Positions 25,528-34,834 of a DNA stretch of 64,000 nucleotides are shown here, in pieces. Origin of the DNA: Bacillota bacterium. GTDB lineage: Bacteria; Bacillota; Clostridia; Oscillospirales; Oscillospiraceae. The stretch's first letter is position 1. Each line of letters opens with the position of its first letter. The stretch covers positions 124,001 to 188,000 of the forward strand of contig JAEWRY010000007.1 in assembly GCA_023459875.1 (NCBI GenBank). Direction: 5' to 3'. The position numbers and the translations under genes were made by a program. The notes below the pieces were generated by a model. It saw only the letters and a list, made by a program, of their open reading frames with translations. It had not been told where the DNA came from and made no database searches.

Positions 25528-27287
25528 GCACATTTGGCTATTCCATGCCGTCTTACTTCAGGAACATGCCCGTGATCGGCACAACGCTTGATACTCCGAA
25601 TGCCGAAAACGAGGCGGTTCTCAAAGAAACTGAGGCGAAGCTGCAGCAAGAACTGAAATCGGTTCTCGCCTCGGGCCGCTCGGACGAGTCTCTCAATGAG
25701 TCCGGCCAGATGACCGCCATGCAGCGCCTCAAAATCTTAGTGGACGAGGGCAGCTGGTGTCCCCTCAACAGTCTCTATAACCCCTGCGGCAACGCCGACG
25801 GAAGCACAGGCGTCATCACGGGCCTCGGAAAAATTCACGACAGGTGGGCGGTCATCATCGCCTCGGACAACAAGAAGCTGGCCGGAGCTTGGGTGGCCGG
25901 GCAGGCCCTGAAGCTGACCCGCGCCACCGACATGGCCAAAGAGCTGCGCATTCCTCTCGTTTATGTGCTCAACTGCAGCGGCGTGAAGCTCGACGAGCAG
26001 GAGAAGGTATACGCGGGCCGCGTAACCGGAGGCACCCCCTTCTTCCGCCACGCGGACCTTCAGCAGCTAGGCATTCCCATTATAGTGGGAATCTACGGCA
26101 CAAACCCCGCCGGCGGCGGATATCACAGCATCAGCCCCACCATTCTGCTGGCCCACGAAAAGGCGAACATGGCCGTGGGCGGCGCCGGCATCGTGGGCGG
26201 CATGAGTCCCAAGGGTTTCGTGGATAAGGAGACGGCCCGCACCCTCATCGACGCCACGAGAAATGCTGTGGAGGAGGACCCCCCCGGCTCGGTAGCCGTC
26301 CACTTCGGCGAAACGGGCTTCTTCCGCGAGGTCTACACCGAAGAAGAAGGCGTGCTGGAGGCCATTAAGAAATATATGGACGCCGTTCCCGCGTACAACG
26401 AGAACTTTTTCCGGGTAGACGACCCCAAAGAGCCGGCCTTCCCCGTCTCCGACCTGTACAGCCGCGTTCCCATCAACCAGCGCCGCGCCTACGATGTGCG
26501 CCAGGTACTCGCGCGCCTCTTCGACAGCAGCGAGTTTCTGGAATATAAAGCGGACTATGGTCCTGAGATCATCGCGGGACTTGCCAAGGCAAACGGTCTG
26601 CTGTGCGGCGTCGTCGCCAACTATCAGGGCATGATCCCGGACTATCCCGAGTACCGGGAAAACAGCGTGGGCGTGGGCGGAAAGCTGTACCGCCGGGGCC
26701 TAATCAAGATGAATGAATTCGTCACCCTCTGCGCCAGAGACCGTCTGCCCATCGTCTGGGTGCAGGACACCACCGGCATCGACGTGGGTGATTCGGCTGA
26801 GCGCGCCGAGCTTCTGGGCCTGGGGCAGTCGCTCATTTATTCCATCCAGAACGCAAAGGTCCCTCAGATGGAGATCACTCTGCGCAAGGGTACCGCCGCC
26901 GCGCATTATGTAATGGGCGGACCCCAGGGCAACGATACGAACGTGTTCAGTCTGGGTACCGCCGCCACCGAGATCTACGTGATGCACGGTGAAACCGCCG
27001 CCGCGGCCATGTACGCCCGCCGGCTGGTGAAGGATCAGGACACCGGAAAGGACATCCAGCCCGTCATCGATAAGATGAATGAGCTGATCGAGGCTTATTA
27101 TGAAAAGTCGCGGCCCGGCTTCTGCGCCAGGACTGGCCTTGTGGACGAAATCGTAAAGATGGATGATCTGCGCAAATACGTCTGCGCTTTCGTCGGAGCC
27201 AGCTATCAGAACCCCGCCGGTATCTGCGCGTTTCACCAGATGCTGACTCCCCGCGTCATCCGCGACTGGGACACTCTGAACAGATAA
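25524..27287 (+). CDS. gcdA: Glutaconyl-CoA decarboxylase alpha subunit (carboxyltransferase)
   Basis: A 587-residue carboxyltransferase with the two crotonase-like halves typical of GcdA. Visible stretches include VITGLGKIHDRWAVIIASDN, GTNPAGGGYHSISPTI, VWVQDTTGIDVGDSAE and AAHYVMGGPQGNDTNVFSLG. It transfers the carboxyl group of glutaconyl-CoA to the biotin of GcdC, leaving crotonyl-CoA. It overlaps hgdB by four bases, which ties dehydration and decarboxylation together. Confidence 0.94.
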   Translation: MSTFGYSMPSYFRNMPVIGTTLDTPNAENEAVLKETEAKLQQELKSVLASGRSDESLNESGQMTAMQRLKILVDEGSWCPLNSLYNPCGNADGSTGVITGLGKIHDRWAVIIASDNKKLAGAWVAGQALKLTRATDMAKELRIPLVYVLNCSGVKLDEQEKVYAGRVTGGTPFFRHADLQQLGIPIIVGIYGTNPAGGGYHSISPTILLAHEKANMAVGGAGIVGGMSPKGFVDKETARTLIDATRNAVEEDPPGSVAVHFGETGFFREVYTEEEGVLEAIKKYMDAVPAYNENFFRVDDPKEPAFPVSDLYSRVPINQRRAYDVRQVLARLFDSSEFLEYKADYGPEIIAGLAKANGLLCGVVANYQGMIPDYPEYRENSVGVGGKLYRRGLIKMNEFVTLCARDRLPIVWVQDTTGIDVGDSAERAELLGLGQSLIYSIQNAKVPQMEITLRKGTAAAHYVMGGPQGNDTNVFSLGTAATEIYVMHGETAAAAMYARRLVKDQDTGKDIQPVIDKMNELIEAYYEKSRPGFCARTGLVDEIVKMDDLRKYVCAFVGASYQNPAGICAFHQMLTPRVIRDWDTLNR

Positions 27288-27312
27288 GCAAAAAAATGTG
27301 TGAGGTGAAACC

Positions 27313-27597
27313 ATGCTGAGTGAAAAAGCGGCGGCCATGCTGGAGGTACTGGATATTTCTTTTGTCAGCATCCTGATGATCTTCGTTGTGATGATGCTTC
27401 TCTATGCCGTTATCAAGCTGCTGCCCGTCCTCTTTCGTGAAAAGCGGAATACGGCTCAGGAGGCAGCCCCCGCGGCGGAACCCCCGGCGTTGGAAGAAGA
27501 CGGCGAGCTTCTCGCGGTTATCACGGCGGCCGTCCAAGCCTATGAGCAGGGGCCCGAAAACACAAGTGTTTCTCTGGCGCGCGATATCCGGCGCTGA
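27313..27597 (+). CDS. gcdD: Sodium-pump decarboxylase small (gamma/delta, OadG-type) subunit
   Basis: A 94-residue protein with one N-terminal membrane helix (residues about 15-40) followed by an Ala/Pro/Glu-rich linker and a short cytoplasmic tail ending in SLARDIRR. This is the OadG/GcdD pattern: a membrane anchor that holds the alpha subunit to the sodium-pumping beta subunit. Position between gcdA and gcdC supports the call. Confidence 0.85.
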   Translation: MLSEKAAAMLEVLDISFVSILMIFVVMMLLYAVIKLLPVLFREKRNTAQEAAPAAEPPALEEDGELLAVITAAVQAYEQGPENTSVSLARDIRR

Positions 27598-27649
27598 TTA
27601 TTAAAACTTCATTGGAACAATCGAGCCAACAATAGGAGATGAACAATCC

Positions 27650-28039
27650 ATGAAAAACTATAAAGTTACGGTTAACGGCAAGACCTATGAGGTGGGCGTG
27701 GAGGAATGCGGGGGAAATGCCGAGGAAAAGTCCGTCCTGGCCTCTCCCGTATCGAGGATTCCTTCCGCCGCGGCACCCATTCCGAAGGCTGCCGCGGCAC
27801 ACAAGACCGCCGCCGGACCGTCCGGCTCCGGAACTGTGACCGCTCCCATGCCGGGCACGGTTCTCTCCGTTGCCGTGTCCGAAGGTGAGCAGGTGAAAAA
27901 AGGCCAGCTTCTTTTGATCTTTGAGGCCATGAAGATGGAAAACGAGCTTGTAGCCCCATGCTCCGGCACCGTAAAAACGGTCAATATCTCGAAAGGAACC
28001 GCGCTGGAAACCGGCATGCTGCTGATTTCTATTGTCTGA
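27650..28039 (+). CDS. gcdC: Biotin carrier subunit of glutaconyl-CoA decarboxylase
   Basis: A 129-residue biotinyl protein. The biotinylation motif EAMKMEN is within a C-terminal biotin/lipoyl domain (APMPGTVLSVAVSEGEQVKK at its start), joined by a short Ala/Pro linker to an N-terminal segment MKNYKVTVNGKTYEVGVEE. It shuttles CO2 from GcdA to GcdB. A TAGGAG ribosome site precedes the start. Confidence 0.93.
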   Translation: MKNYKVTVNGKTYEVGVEECGGNAEEKSVLASPVSRIPSAAAPIPKAAAAHKTAAGPSGSGTVTAPMPGTVLSVAVSEGEQVKKGQLLLIFEAMKMENELVAPCSGTVKTVNISKGTALETGMLLISIV

Positions 28040-28075
28040 GAATGTCTTGCGGTATGCCGGGAAAATGGAGTGGTA

Positions 28076-29182
28076 ATGATGCGCTTTTTATCTGTCTTTT
28101 CTAATGTACGGAGCTTTACCTGGCAGCAGGGGCTCATGATCGCCGTCGGCTCGCTGCTTATCTACCTTGCGATCAAAAAAGGCATGGAGCCCACCCTGCT
28201 TCTGCCTATGGGCTTCGGCGCCATCCTGGTGAATCTTCCGCTGGTGAACACCGGCGCGGTTGAAACGCTGTTCAAGGCCGGAATTGCCACGGAGCTGTTT
28301 CCGCTGCTGCTTTTCATCGCCATCGGCGCCATGATTGACTTCGGCCCGCTGTTATCCAATCCAAAAATGCTTCTGTTCGGGGCGGCGGCACAGTTCGGCA
28401 TCTTTTTTACCCTGTGCGTGGCGAGGCTCATGGGGTTCCAGCTCAACGACGCCGCCTCCATCGCCATGATCGGCGCCGCGGACGGGCCCACTTCCATCTA
28501 CGTCTCACAGTATTTCGCTTCCAGGTATCAGGGCGCCATCATGGTCGCGGCGTATTCTTATATGGCGCTGGTCCCCATCGTCCAGCCGCCGGTGATTAAA
28601 TTGATCACCACAAAAAAAGAACGGCTCATCAGAATGCCCTATAAACCCGAATCGATATCCCAGCGGACGAAAATACTGTTTCCGATTATCGTGACCATCG
28701 TGGCGGGCACGATCGCCCCCAAGTCCGCCGAGCTCGTGGGGTTTTTGATGTTCGGCAATCTCATCAGGGAGTGCGGCGTTTTAAGGAGCCTCAGCGACAG
28801 CGCCCAAAACCAGCTTGCAAATTTGGTAACCATACTGCTCGGCATCACCGTTGCCTTCCGGATGAAAGCTTGCGATTTTGTAACCGCTCAGACCATCGCC
28901 ATCATCGGCCTGGGCCTTGTGGCTTTTGTCTTCGATACCGTCGGCGGAGTTTTATTCGCCAAGCTGATGAATCTGTTTCTCAGGGAAAAGGTCAACCCGA
29001 TGATCGGCGCGGCGGGCATTTCGGCATTCCCCATGTCCTCAAGAGTCGTGCATAAGATGGGTCTTCAAGAAGATCCTCAGAACTTCCTGCTCATGCACGC
29101 GGCGGGCGCCAACGTCAGCGGACAGATTGCCTCGGTCATCGCCGGAGGGCTGGTCATTACATTGGTGGAAAAATTGATTTAA
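28076..29182 (+). CDS. gcdB: Sodium-translocating decarboxylase beta subunit
   Basis: A 368-residue, multi-spanning membrane protein of the OadB/GcdB/MmdB family, with GFGAILVNLPL, GAMIDFGPLL, GAADGPTSIYVSQYFAS and GAAGISAFPMSSRVVHKMG. It decarboxylates carboxybiotin and uses the energy to export Na+. ATG 28076 has GGAG 6 bases upstream; ATG 28079 is an alternative. It is the last gene of the operon and is followed by a strong terminator. The Na+ gradient made here could serve the NhaC-type antiporter and the Na+-coupled TRAP transporter in this window. Confidence 0.94.
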   Translation: MMRFLSVFSNVRSFTWQQGLMIAVGSLLIYLAIKKGMEPTLLLPMGFGAILVNLPLVNTGAVETLFKAGIATELFPLLLFIAIGAMIDFGPLLSNPKMLLFGAAAQFGIFFTLCVARLMGFQLNDAASIAMIGAADGPTSIYVSQYFASRYQGAIMVAAYSYMALVPIVQPPVIKLITTKKERLIRMPYKPESISQRTKILFPIIVTIVAGTIAPKSAELVGFLMFGNLIRECGVLRSLSDSAQNQLANLVTILLGITVAFRMKACDFVTAQTIAIIGLGLVAFVFDTVGGVLFAKLMNLFLREKVNPMIGAAGISAFPMSSRVVHKMGLQEDPQNFLLMHAAGANVSGQIASVIAGGLVITLVEKLI

Positions 29183-29260
29183 GTAAATGCTTGTCTCAGG
29201 AATGGATTTGGAAACCATTGTGTCAGAGAACACGATTTTCGGGTTGATTCAGAGGATAGA

Positions 29261-29300
29261 AAAGCCCTTAGAACCATCATTGTTCTAAGGGCTTTCTTTG
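29261..29300. terminator. Terminator after the hgd-gcd operon
   Basis: AAAGCCCTTAGAAC and GTTCTAAGGGCTTT form a perfect 14-bp stem with a 7-base loop, followed by CTTTG on the plus strand; A residues before the stem give T residues on the minus strand. The rest of 29183-29473 holds nothing recognisable. Confidence 0.88.
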
Positions 29301-29473
29301 CCGTTCTCCATGGCCGTGAGCCACGCTTCGCAGGTTGCCTTCTTATCCGGATGGACTGCCTTGTCTCCGGCAATGTATAATTCGGTTATGCTCTGGGACC
29401 TGTGCAGGATTTTCAAACAGGAAACCGAATGTCACGGAAATTCTGCCTCCCCTGTGGGTCTTAAAAGCCGCCG

Positions 29474-31951
29474 CTATCTGCCCATCGCTTCCGTGGCGAT
29501 CTGATTGCCGATGGTAAAGTTGTGCCTGGGGGCGCGGCTCGGCAGTGGCATTATCTTCTGGTGGATGGCGTCAATAATCCAATCCGGCTGGGGGAAGAAT
29601 TCTTTCTCAAGCTCGCCGCAGGGAGTGATCCAGTTTTTTGATCCTACCACCACGGGGGGCGCGTCCAGGTAATTGAATGCCAGTTCGGTAACGTTGCGGG
29701 CAATATCGTTTAAGTGGCTGCCCCGGGCGCAGGCGTCGGAGGAAAGCACCAGCTTTCCGGTCTTTTTAACCGATTCCAGCAGCTTTTCATAGCGGAAGGG
29801 AACCAACGAGCGAGCGTCGATCACCTCGGCCTCCAGATCGTATTGTTCGCTGAGTATTTTTGCCGCTTTCATGGCCGGATAGAGCGTAGCTCCAATCGTC
29901 AGGATGGTCACATCCTTACCTTTCCGCTTGATATCCGGTTCTCCCAGTTCGATCTCATATTCTCCCTTGGGCACTCCGCCCTCATGGAACTGCTCGCCGA
30001 TATCATATAGTCTCTGACTCTCAAAAAACAGAACCGGATCGGTACCGTTGAGGGCGGCTTTCAGCAGGCCCTTTGCATCGTAAGGCGTAGCAGGGAACAC
30101 AACCTTTAAGCCGGGTACATGCGTAGCCAGCGAAGTCCAGTCCTGAGAGTGCTGAGCCCCGTAAAGCGCGCCTACGGAAACACGCAGCACCACGGGCACG
30201 TCCAGCTGCCCCGCGCTCATGGACTGCCATTTGGCCATCTGATTGAAGATTTCGTCGCCTGCCCGGCCCATGAAGTCGCAGTACATGAGCTCAATCACGC
30301 TGCGGCCGCCACACATCCCGTAACCTACGGCGCTGGACACGATGGCAGACTCGGAAATTGGCGCGTTAAACAAGCGGTGATACGGGATGGATTCGTTCAT
30401 ACCCTGATAGGAACCGAAGGCGCTGCCCCAGTCCCGCACGTCTTCCCCGTAGACGATGAGCGTAGGGTCCACATACAGTTTGTCCATAACGGCTTCAAAG
30501 ATGGCATCCCTGTAGGAATAGACCTTGCTGGCAGGCACCGGCGCGCCGTCCGCGCGATAGGCGAAGCGTTCTTTCCCGGCGATTTTCTTGACCCTGCTGT
30601 TCTCCTCCTTAGGCCCAAACACATCGCAGGGACGCTCGTCCAGCTTCTCCGTCTTTTTATTAGTAAAGAGGTATTTTGAAATAGCATCCGGTTCCTTTTC
30701 AAGATCCATGCGGGGTGAGATCTGATGGTCGGTGGCAAGGCGGAACACCTGGGTGATGTTTGCCGTAATGGACTCGTCAATGGCTCGGAAATCAGCGGTC
30801 TTCGCCGCTTTGACCTTGATAAGCTCTTTCTCAAACAGCTTGATGCAGTCGCACTCCTGCCAGGCGTCGATTTCTTCTTTGGTACGGTAGGCATTTTGAT
30901 CGGAGGGTGCATGGCCGCAGAAGCGGTAGGTAAGCACATCCAGCAGCACCGGCCCCTTGTTCTGGCGCAGCAGCTCCAGTTTGCGGGAATAAGCCTCGAT
31001 CACGGCAAGGGGATTAAGTCCGTTGACCCGCTCGGCGTGGAGCTCGTCTGGGTGGATTCCCGCGCCCACGCGCGCAACCTCGCCGTAGGCCATGGTCTCG
31101 CCCCGGGTCTGGCCGCCCATACCGTAGCCGTTATCCATGAAGTTGAAGATGACCGGCAGACCGCCTTTATACTCGTCTTCCCACAGGGTATGGAACTGGT
31201 CCATAGCGGCAAAATTCATGGATTCCCAAACGGGACCACATCCCAGCGAGCCATCTCCGGCGTTGGAAACGCAGATGCCGGGGCGCTTGTTAATCTTCTT
31301 AAACAGGGCAGCGCCCGCGGCGATGGCGGGAGAACCGCCGACAATGGCGTTGTTGGGGTAGATACCGAACGGTAAAAAGAAAAAGTGCATGGAATTGCCC
31401 AGTCCCTTTGAGAAGCCGGTTTCCCTTCCGAATAGTTCCGCCATGAGACCGTAAAGCAGGAACTCTATGGCCACCTCCTTTACCGAGGCGGCGGCCGTTC
31501 CCTTTCTCACAATATCCAGGATGCGTCCGCCGAAGCTCTCCTCCATTACAGTGTTCAGCTGCGCGTCGGTAAGCTTGTGAATAGCCGACAGGCCCTTGGC
31601 GATCACCTCTCCGTGGCTGCGGTGGTTGCCAAACATAAAGTCCTGGGCTTCCAGCAGATAACTTTGCCCCACCGCCGCGGATTCCTGCCCGATATACAGA
31701 TGGGCAGGGCCGGTATACATATAGTCGATGCCGTTATAGTTTTTTGTGGTGCGAACGGCCATAAGCATATTTTCAAATTCCCGGATGTAGCGCATATCCC
31801 TATAAATGCGCAGCAAATCTTCCCTGCTGTAATTTCCCGCTTCCAGTTCCTGCTTCACGGTCCTCCCGTACCGAAGCACCGGGATGTCGCTAAAGTGGAT
31901 ATCACCGCTCTTTAATATATCCTGAGGCAAATACATCATGCTTTTTGGCAT
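29474..31951 (-). CDS. Fused E1 alpha-beta subunits of a 2-oxoacid (pyruvate/acetoin-type) dehydrogenase
   Basis: An 825-residue fusion. Residues about 45-390 are an E1 alpha chain (GPAHLYIGQESAAVG, NHRSHGEVIAKG, the TPP motif from NAGDGSLGCGPVWESMNFAA to MDNGYGMGG, and YRFCGHAPSD). Residues about 485-820 are E1 beta (VYGEDVRDWGSAFGSYQGM, APISESAIVSSAVGYGMCGG, EVIDARSLVPF). Most bacteria encode these as two proteins; fused forms occur in some acetoin or branched-chain complexes. It would decarboxylate a 2-oxoacid and acylate E2. It heads towards the terminator at 29.3 kb and is 28 bases after the E3 gene. Confidence 0.9.
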   Translation of the reverse strand: MPKSMMYLPQDILKSGDIHFSDIPVLRYGRTVKQELEAGNYSREDLLRIYRDMRYIREFENMLMAVRTTKNYNGIDYMYTGPAHLYIGQESAAVGQSYLLEAQDFMFGNHRSHGEVIAKGLSAIHKLTDAQLNTVMEESFGGRILDIVRKGTAAASVKEVAIEFLLYGLMAELFGRETGFSKGLGNSMHFFFLPFGIYPNNAIVGGSPAIAAGAALFKKINKRPGICVSNAGDGSLGCGPVWESMNFAAMDQFHTLWEDEYKGGLPVIFNFMDNGYGMGGQTRGETMAYGEVARVGAGIHPDELHAERVNGLNPLAVIEAYSRKLELLRQNKGPVLLDVLTYRFCGHAPSDQNAYRTKEEIDAWQECDCIKLFEKELIKVKAAKTADFRAIDESITANITQVFRLATDHQISPRMDLEKEPDAISKYLFTNKKTEKLDERPCDVFGPKEENSRVKKIAGKERFAYRADGAPVPASKVYSYRDAIFEAVMDKLYVDPTLIVYGEDVRDWGSAFGSYQGMNESIPYHRLFNAPISESAIVSSAVGYGMCGGRSVIELMYCDFMGRAGDEIFNQMAKWQSMSAGQLDVPVVLRVSVGALYGAQHSQDWTSLATHVPGLKVVFPATPYDAKGLLKAALNGTDPVLFFESQRLYDIGEQFHEGGVPKGEYEIELGEPDIKRKGKDVTILTIGATLYPAMKAAKILSEQYDLEAEVIDARSLVPFRYEKLLESVKKTGKLVLSSDACARGSHLNDIARNVTELAFNYLDAPPVVVGSKNWITPCGELEKEFFPQPDWIIDAIHQKIMPLPSRAPRHNFTIGNQIATEAMGR

Positions 31952-31979
31952 TGTCTCACATCTCCCTTGTTGAATCTCT

Positions 31980-33350
31980 TTACAGCTTGATTTGGAAAAT
32001 CGCTTCGCGGATTATCTCGCACACCGTGGGATGGGGAAAAACCAACTCCTTCATGTGGGAGAGAGTCATTTCGGTTTCAATCAGAATCCCGCAGCTTAAA
32101 ATAAATTCCGAGGCGGGGCCGCCAATGACGTGTGCACCGATCAGGGTCTGATGCTTCCGGTCGAAAACCAGCTTGCAGATGCCGTCGCCTCTCTCATTTT
32201 CCACCATATATCGGCCCGCGTAATTCATAGGCAAAGTGACGGAAACAGCGTCAATTCCCTCGTTTTCTGCGGCTTCCCGGGTGAGGCCCACGGTTCCAAT
32301 CTCCGGATCGGTATAGATAATTCCCGGAATGGCGCTGTAGCGCATCCGGTCCTTTTTCCCCAGGATTGCGTTCACCGCCACCTCCGCCTGACGGTAGGCG
32401 GTGTGCGCCAGCATGGAGCGCCCGTTGCAGTCGCCGACGGCGTAAACATTAGGCACATTGGTGAGACATTGCTCGTCAACGGCTATATTGCCTCCACGGG
32501 TAACCACCTGCAGAACTTCCAGTCCAATTCCCTGGGTACTGGCCTTTCTGCCGATGCTGAGTAGCACCTTGTCGCAGGGCAGTTCCGCGGAGACACCGTC
32601 TTTTTCCATGACCACCGCATTGCTTTCAAGCCGGGCCGCCTTCGCGCCAAGATGGAAGGCAACGCCTCTACGCTCCAAATTTTTTTGCAGGAGAGAGGAG
32701 ATTTCTTTGTCCATAGCTCCTGCAATCTTGGGCAGCAGCTCCACAACGGTCACCTGGCTGCCGGCGCTGGCGTAATAGGCGGCCATTTCCAGACCGATGA
32801 CCCCGCCGCCGATGATTACCAGCCGGGCCGGCAATTCTTTTAGTCCGAGCATCCCGCCGCTGGTGAGGGCAAATCCTGAATCCACCGCTTCCCCGAGGCC
32901 TGGGATGGGGGGAATAATGGGCTGGGAACCGGAGGAAATAATCAGGTGTTTTCCCGTATGGACTTCATTTCCCAGGGAAACCTGGATGCCGTCGGCGTTT
33001 TTCCCAATGATAACGCCTTCGCCCATTCTCACATCCACGCCGCTTTTTTTCAGGCCGGCGTTTACTCCGGCAACCAGTTTTTTTACGATTTTATCCTTGC
33101 GGGCAAGAACGGCCTCGTGCTGAAGGACAGGGCTCTCACAGGTAACTCCGTAGGCTTCCCCATGCCTGCAATACTCAAAAACCTTAGCGGAATAGAGCAG
33201 GGCTTTGGTCGGAATACATCCTTCGTTAAGACATACCCCGCCGATATAGCGCTTTTCCACAAGCAAAGTTCTCAGGCCGGCAGAACCGGCCCGCTCTGCC
33301 GCCAGATACCCGCCGGGGCCGCCCCCCAGAACGATCAAATCATACTGCAT
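31980..33350 (-). CDS. lpdA: Dihydrolipoyl dehydrogenase (E3)
   Basis: A 456-residue flavoprotein disulfide reductase. FAD site VLGGGPGGYLAAERA, redox-active disulfide GGVCLNEGCIPTKALL, NAD site VIIGGGVIGLEMA, VGDCNGRSMLAHTA, and the C-terminal FPHPTVCEII with the catalytic His. It reoxidises the lipoyl group of E2 and makes NADH. No extra N-terminal lipoyl domain is present. The longer reading frame upstream of ATG 33350 lacks family similarity and is not used. Confidence 0.93.
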   Translation of the reverse strand: MQYDLIVLGGGPGGYLAAERAGSAGLRTLLVEKRYIGGVCLNEGCIPTKALLYSAKVFEYCRHGEAYGVTCESPVLQHEAVLARKDKIVKKLVAGVNAGLKKSGVDVRMGEGVIIGKNADGIQVSLGNEVHTGKHLIISSGSQPIIPPIPGLGEAVDSGFALTSGGMLGLKELPARLVIIGGGVIGLEMAAYYASAGSQVTVVELLPKIAGAMDKEISSLLQKNLERRGVAFHLGAKAARLESNAVVMEKDGVSAELPCDKVLLSIGRKASTQGIGLEVLQVVTRGGNIAVDEQCLTNVPNVYAVGDCNGRSMLAHTAYRQAEVAVNAILGKKDRMRYSAIPGIIYTDPEIGTVGLTREAAENEGIDAVSVTLPMNYAGRYMVENERGDGICKLVFDRKHQTLIGAHVIGGPASEFILSCGILIETEMTLSHMKELVFPHPTVCEIIREAIFQIKL

Positions 33351-33366
33351 CTTCGTATCCCCTCCT

Positions 33367-34683
33367 CTATTTTGCCAGTTCCAGCGTGAACTTCTCCAGG
33401 CGCCGGCAAAGAGCCTGGAGGAACCGGGCCGCGGGCGCGCCGTCAACCGCCCGGTGGTCTATGGTAAGCGACAGACCTACAGCCCGATAGTAGTGGGGCG
33501 CGCCGTTTTCATCCACGCGCAGCTTCCACTGGAGGCCGCACACCCCCACCAGACAGACCTGAGGAGGATTAATGACCGGAGTAAACGAGGTAATTCCCAT
33601 AGCGCCCAGATTGGAAAGGGTGATCGTTCCGCCCGTCAGCAGTTCGGGGGCGAGACTTCCTTCCCTGCACGCAGCGGCCAGCTCTCTGATTTCCCGGGCG
33701 ATCTGATTTAAGGATTTTTCATCCGCCCGGAAAAGCGTGGGCACCATAAGTCCCCGGGGCGTGTCCACGGCCACGCCCGCGTTTACATGTGAATAGAGTC
33801 TCGTTTCCTCGTCGCTGTACAGCGCGTTCATGTCGGGATAATCCATCAGAACCCGCGCGGTGGTATAGACAATAATGTCGTTAAGGGTGAGCTTGGACAA
33901 TCCGCATGCCGCTCCCCCCACTTTGACCAGATCGCAGTAAGCCAGTAAATCCGTCGCGTCGAAATCGGCTGAAAGGGTGAGCTGGGCCATCTGGGCCAGA
34001 GATTCGTGCATATTCTTAGCGATAATCCTGCGCATATTGCTGTTTGGCTTCACGACGTACTCGCTTGCACCGTCGGAGGGCGCCGCCGTGCCGGGCTCTT
34101 TCCCGAGATCTGCGGTGGTTACCGCACCCCCCAGGCCGGTGCCCCGCCGCAGGTACTCGCTCGTACCCCGGGCGGCGTCGGTGATAAACGGTCCGGTCTG
34201 GACCATCGCGTCGATATCGCGCTCGATTATGCGTCCCTCCGCGCCGGTCGGCACTGCAAACCGGTAATCAATGCCGCGCCGCGAAGCGGCCTCTTTGGCT
34301 CTGGGGGAAATAAAATATAGCTCTGCCGGAAGTCCAACGGCCGGGGCAGCGGGCGGCTGTGGAACGGATTCTTTCAAAGGGACCTTGGCAGACGCGTCCG
34401 CCGGTCGATCTGCGGCCGCTTTATTTGGCCGTTCCACGGTTTCACCTTTCTGTCCGATTGCGCAAATGGGTGCCTTAACCGGAACATCTTCGCCTTCCTG
34501 CGCCCACAGGGCCAGAATAACTCCCTCGGCTTCGCTTTCCACATCGAAAGTCGCCTTGCCGATCTCGATTGCAAACAGATAATCGCCCGGCTTTACATGG
34601 TCGCCCGGCTTTACATACCATTTTGCCAGAACGGCGGATTTCTCGGACAAACCCTTCTGGGGCATGGTCATGATCGTACTCAT
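33367..34683 (-). CDS. Dihydrolipoamide acyltransferase (E2) of a 2-oxoacid dehydrogenase complex
   Basis: A 438-residue E2 with one lipoyl domain (lipoyl Lys43 in EIGKATFD), an E3/E1-binding domain (SPRAKEAASRRGIDYRF) and the catalytic acyltransferase domain with the active-site motif TIDHRAVDGAPAARFL near the C terminus. It passes the acyl group to CoA. Gene order E2-E3-E1 on the minus strand, with only short gaps, makes a single complex. The lipoyl site has GKA rather than the usual DKA. Whether the acyl donor is pyruvate, acetoin or another 2-oxoacid cannot be decided from sequence. Confidence 0.9.
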   Translation of the reverse strand: MSTIMTMPQKGLSEKSAVLAKWYVKPGDHVKPGDYLFAIEIGKATFDVESEAEGVILALWAQEGEDVPVKAPICAIGQKGETVERPNKAAADRPADASAKVPLKESVPQPPAAPAVGLPAELYFISPRAKEAASRRGIDYRFAVPTGAEGRIIERDIDAMVQTGPFITDAARGTSEYLRRGTGLGGAVTTADLGKEPGTAAPSDGASEYVVKPNSNMRRIIAKNMHESLAQMAQLTLSADFDATDLLAYCDLVKVGGAACGLSKLTLNDIIVYTTARVLMDYPDMNALYSDEETRLYSHVNAGVAVDTPRGLMVPTLFRADEKSLNQIAREIRELAAACREGSLAPELLTGGTITLSNLGAMGITSFTPVINPPQVCLVGVCGLQWKLRVDENGAPHYYRAVGLSLTIDHRAVDGAPAARFLQALCRRLEKFTLELAK

Positions 34684-34834
34684 GTTTCTTACGCCTCCGT
34701 AATTGATACTTATAGTAAATGACTTTTTATACCCGCGAATATAGAATCGGCTCTGCCACTCTTAAAACAGGCCCCCAGCCTGAAAGACCGGAAGCCTGTC
34801 TTATGGGGCAAGCCTTCCGGCTTGGCGAGGCCCG

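Noticed and set aside
29298..29504. Small plus-strand frames after the gcd terminator
   Set aside because: They overlap the end of the E1 gene on the other strand and lack ribosome sites.
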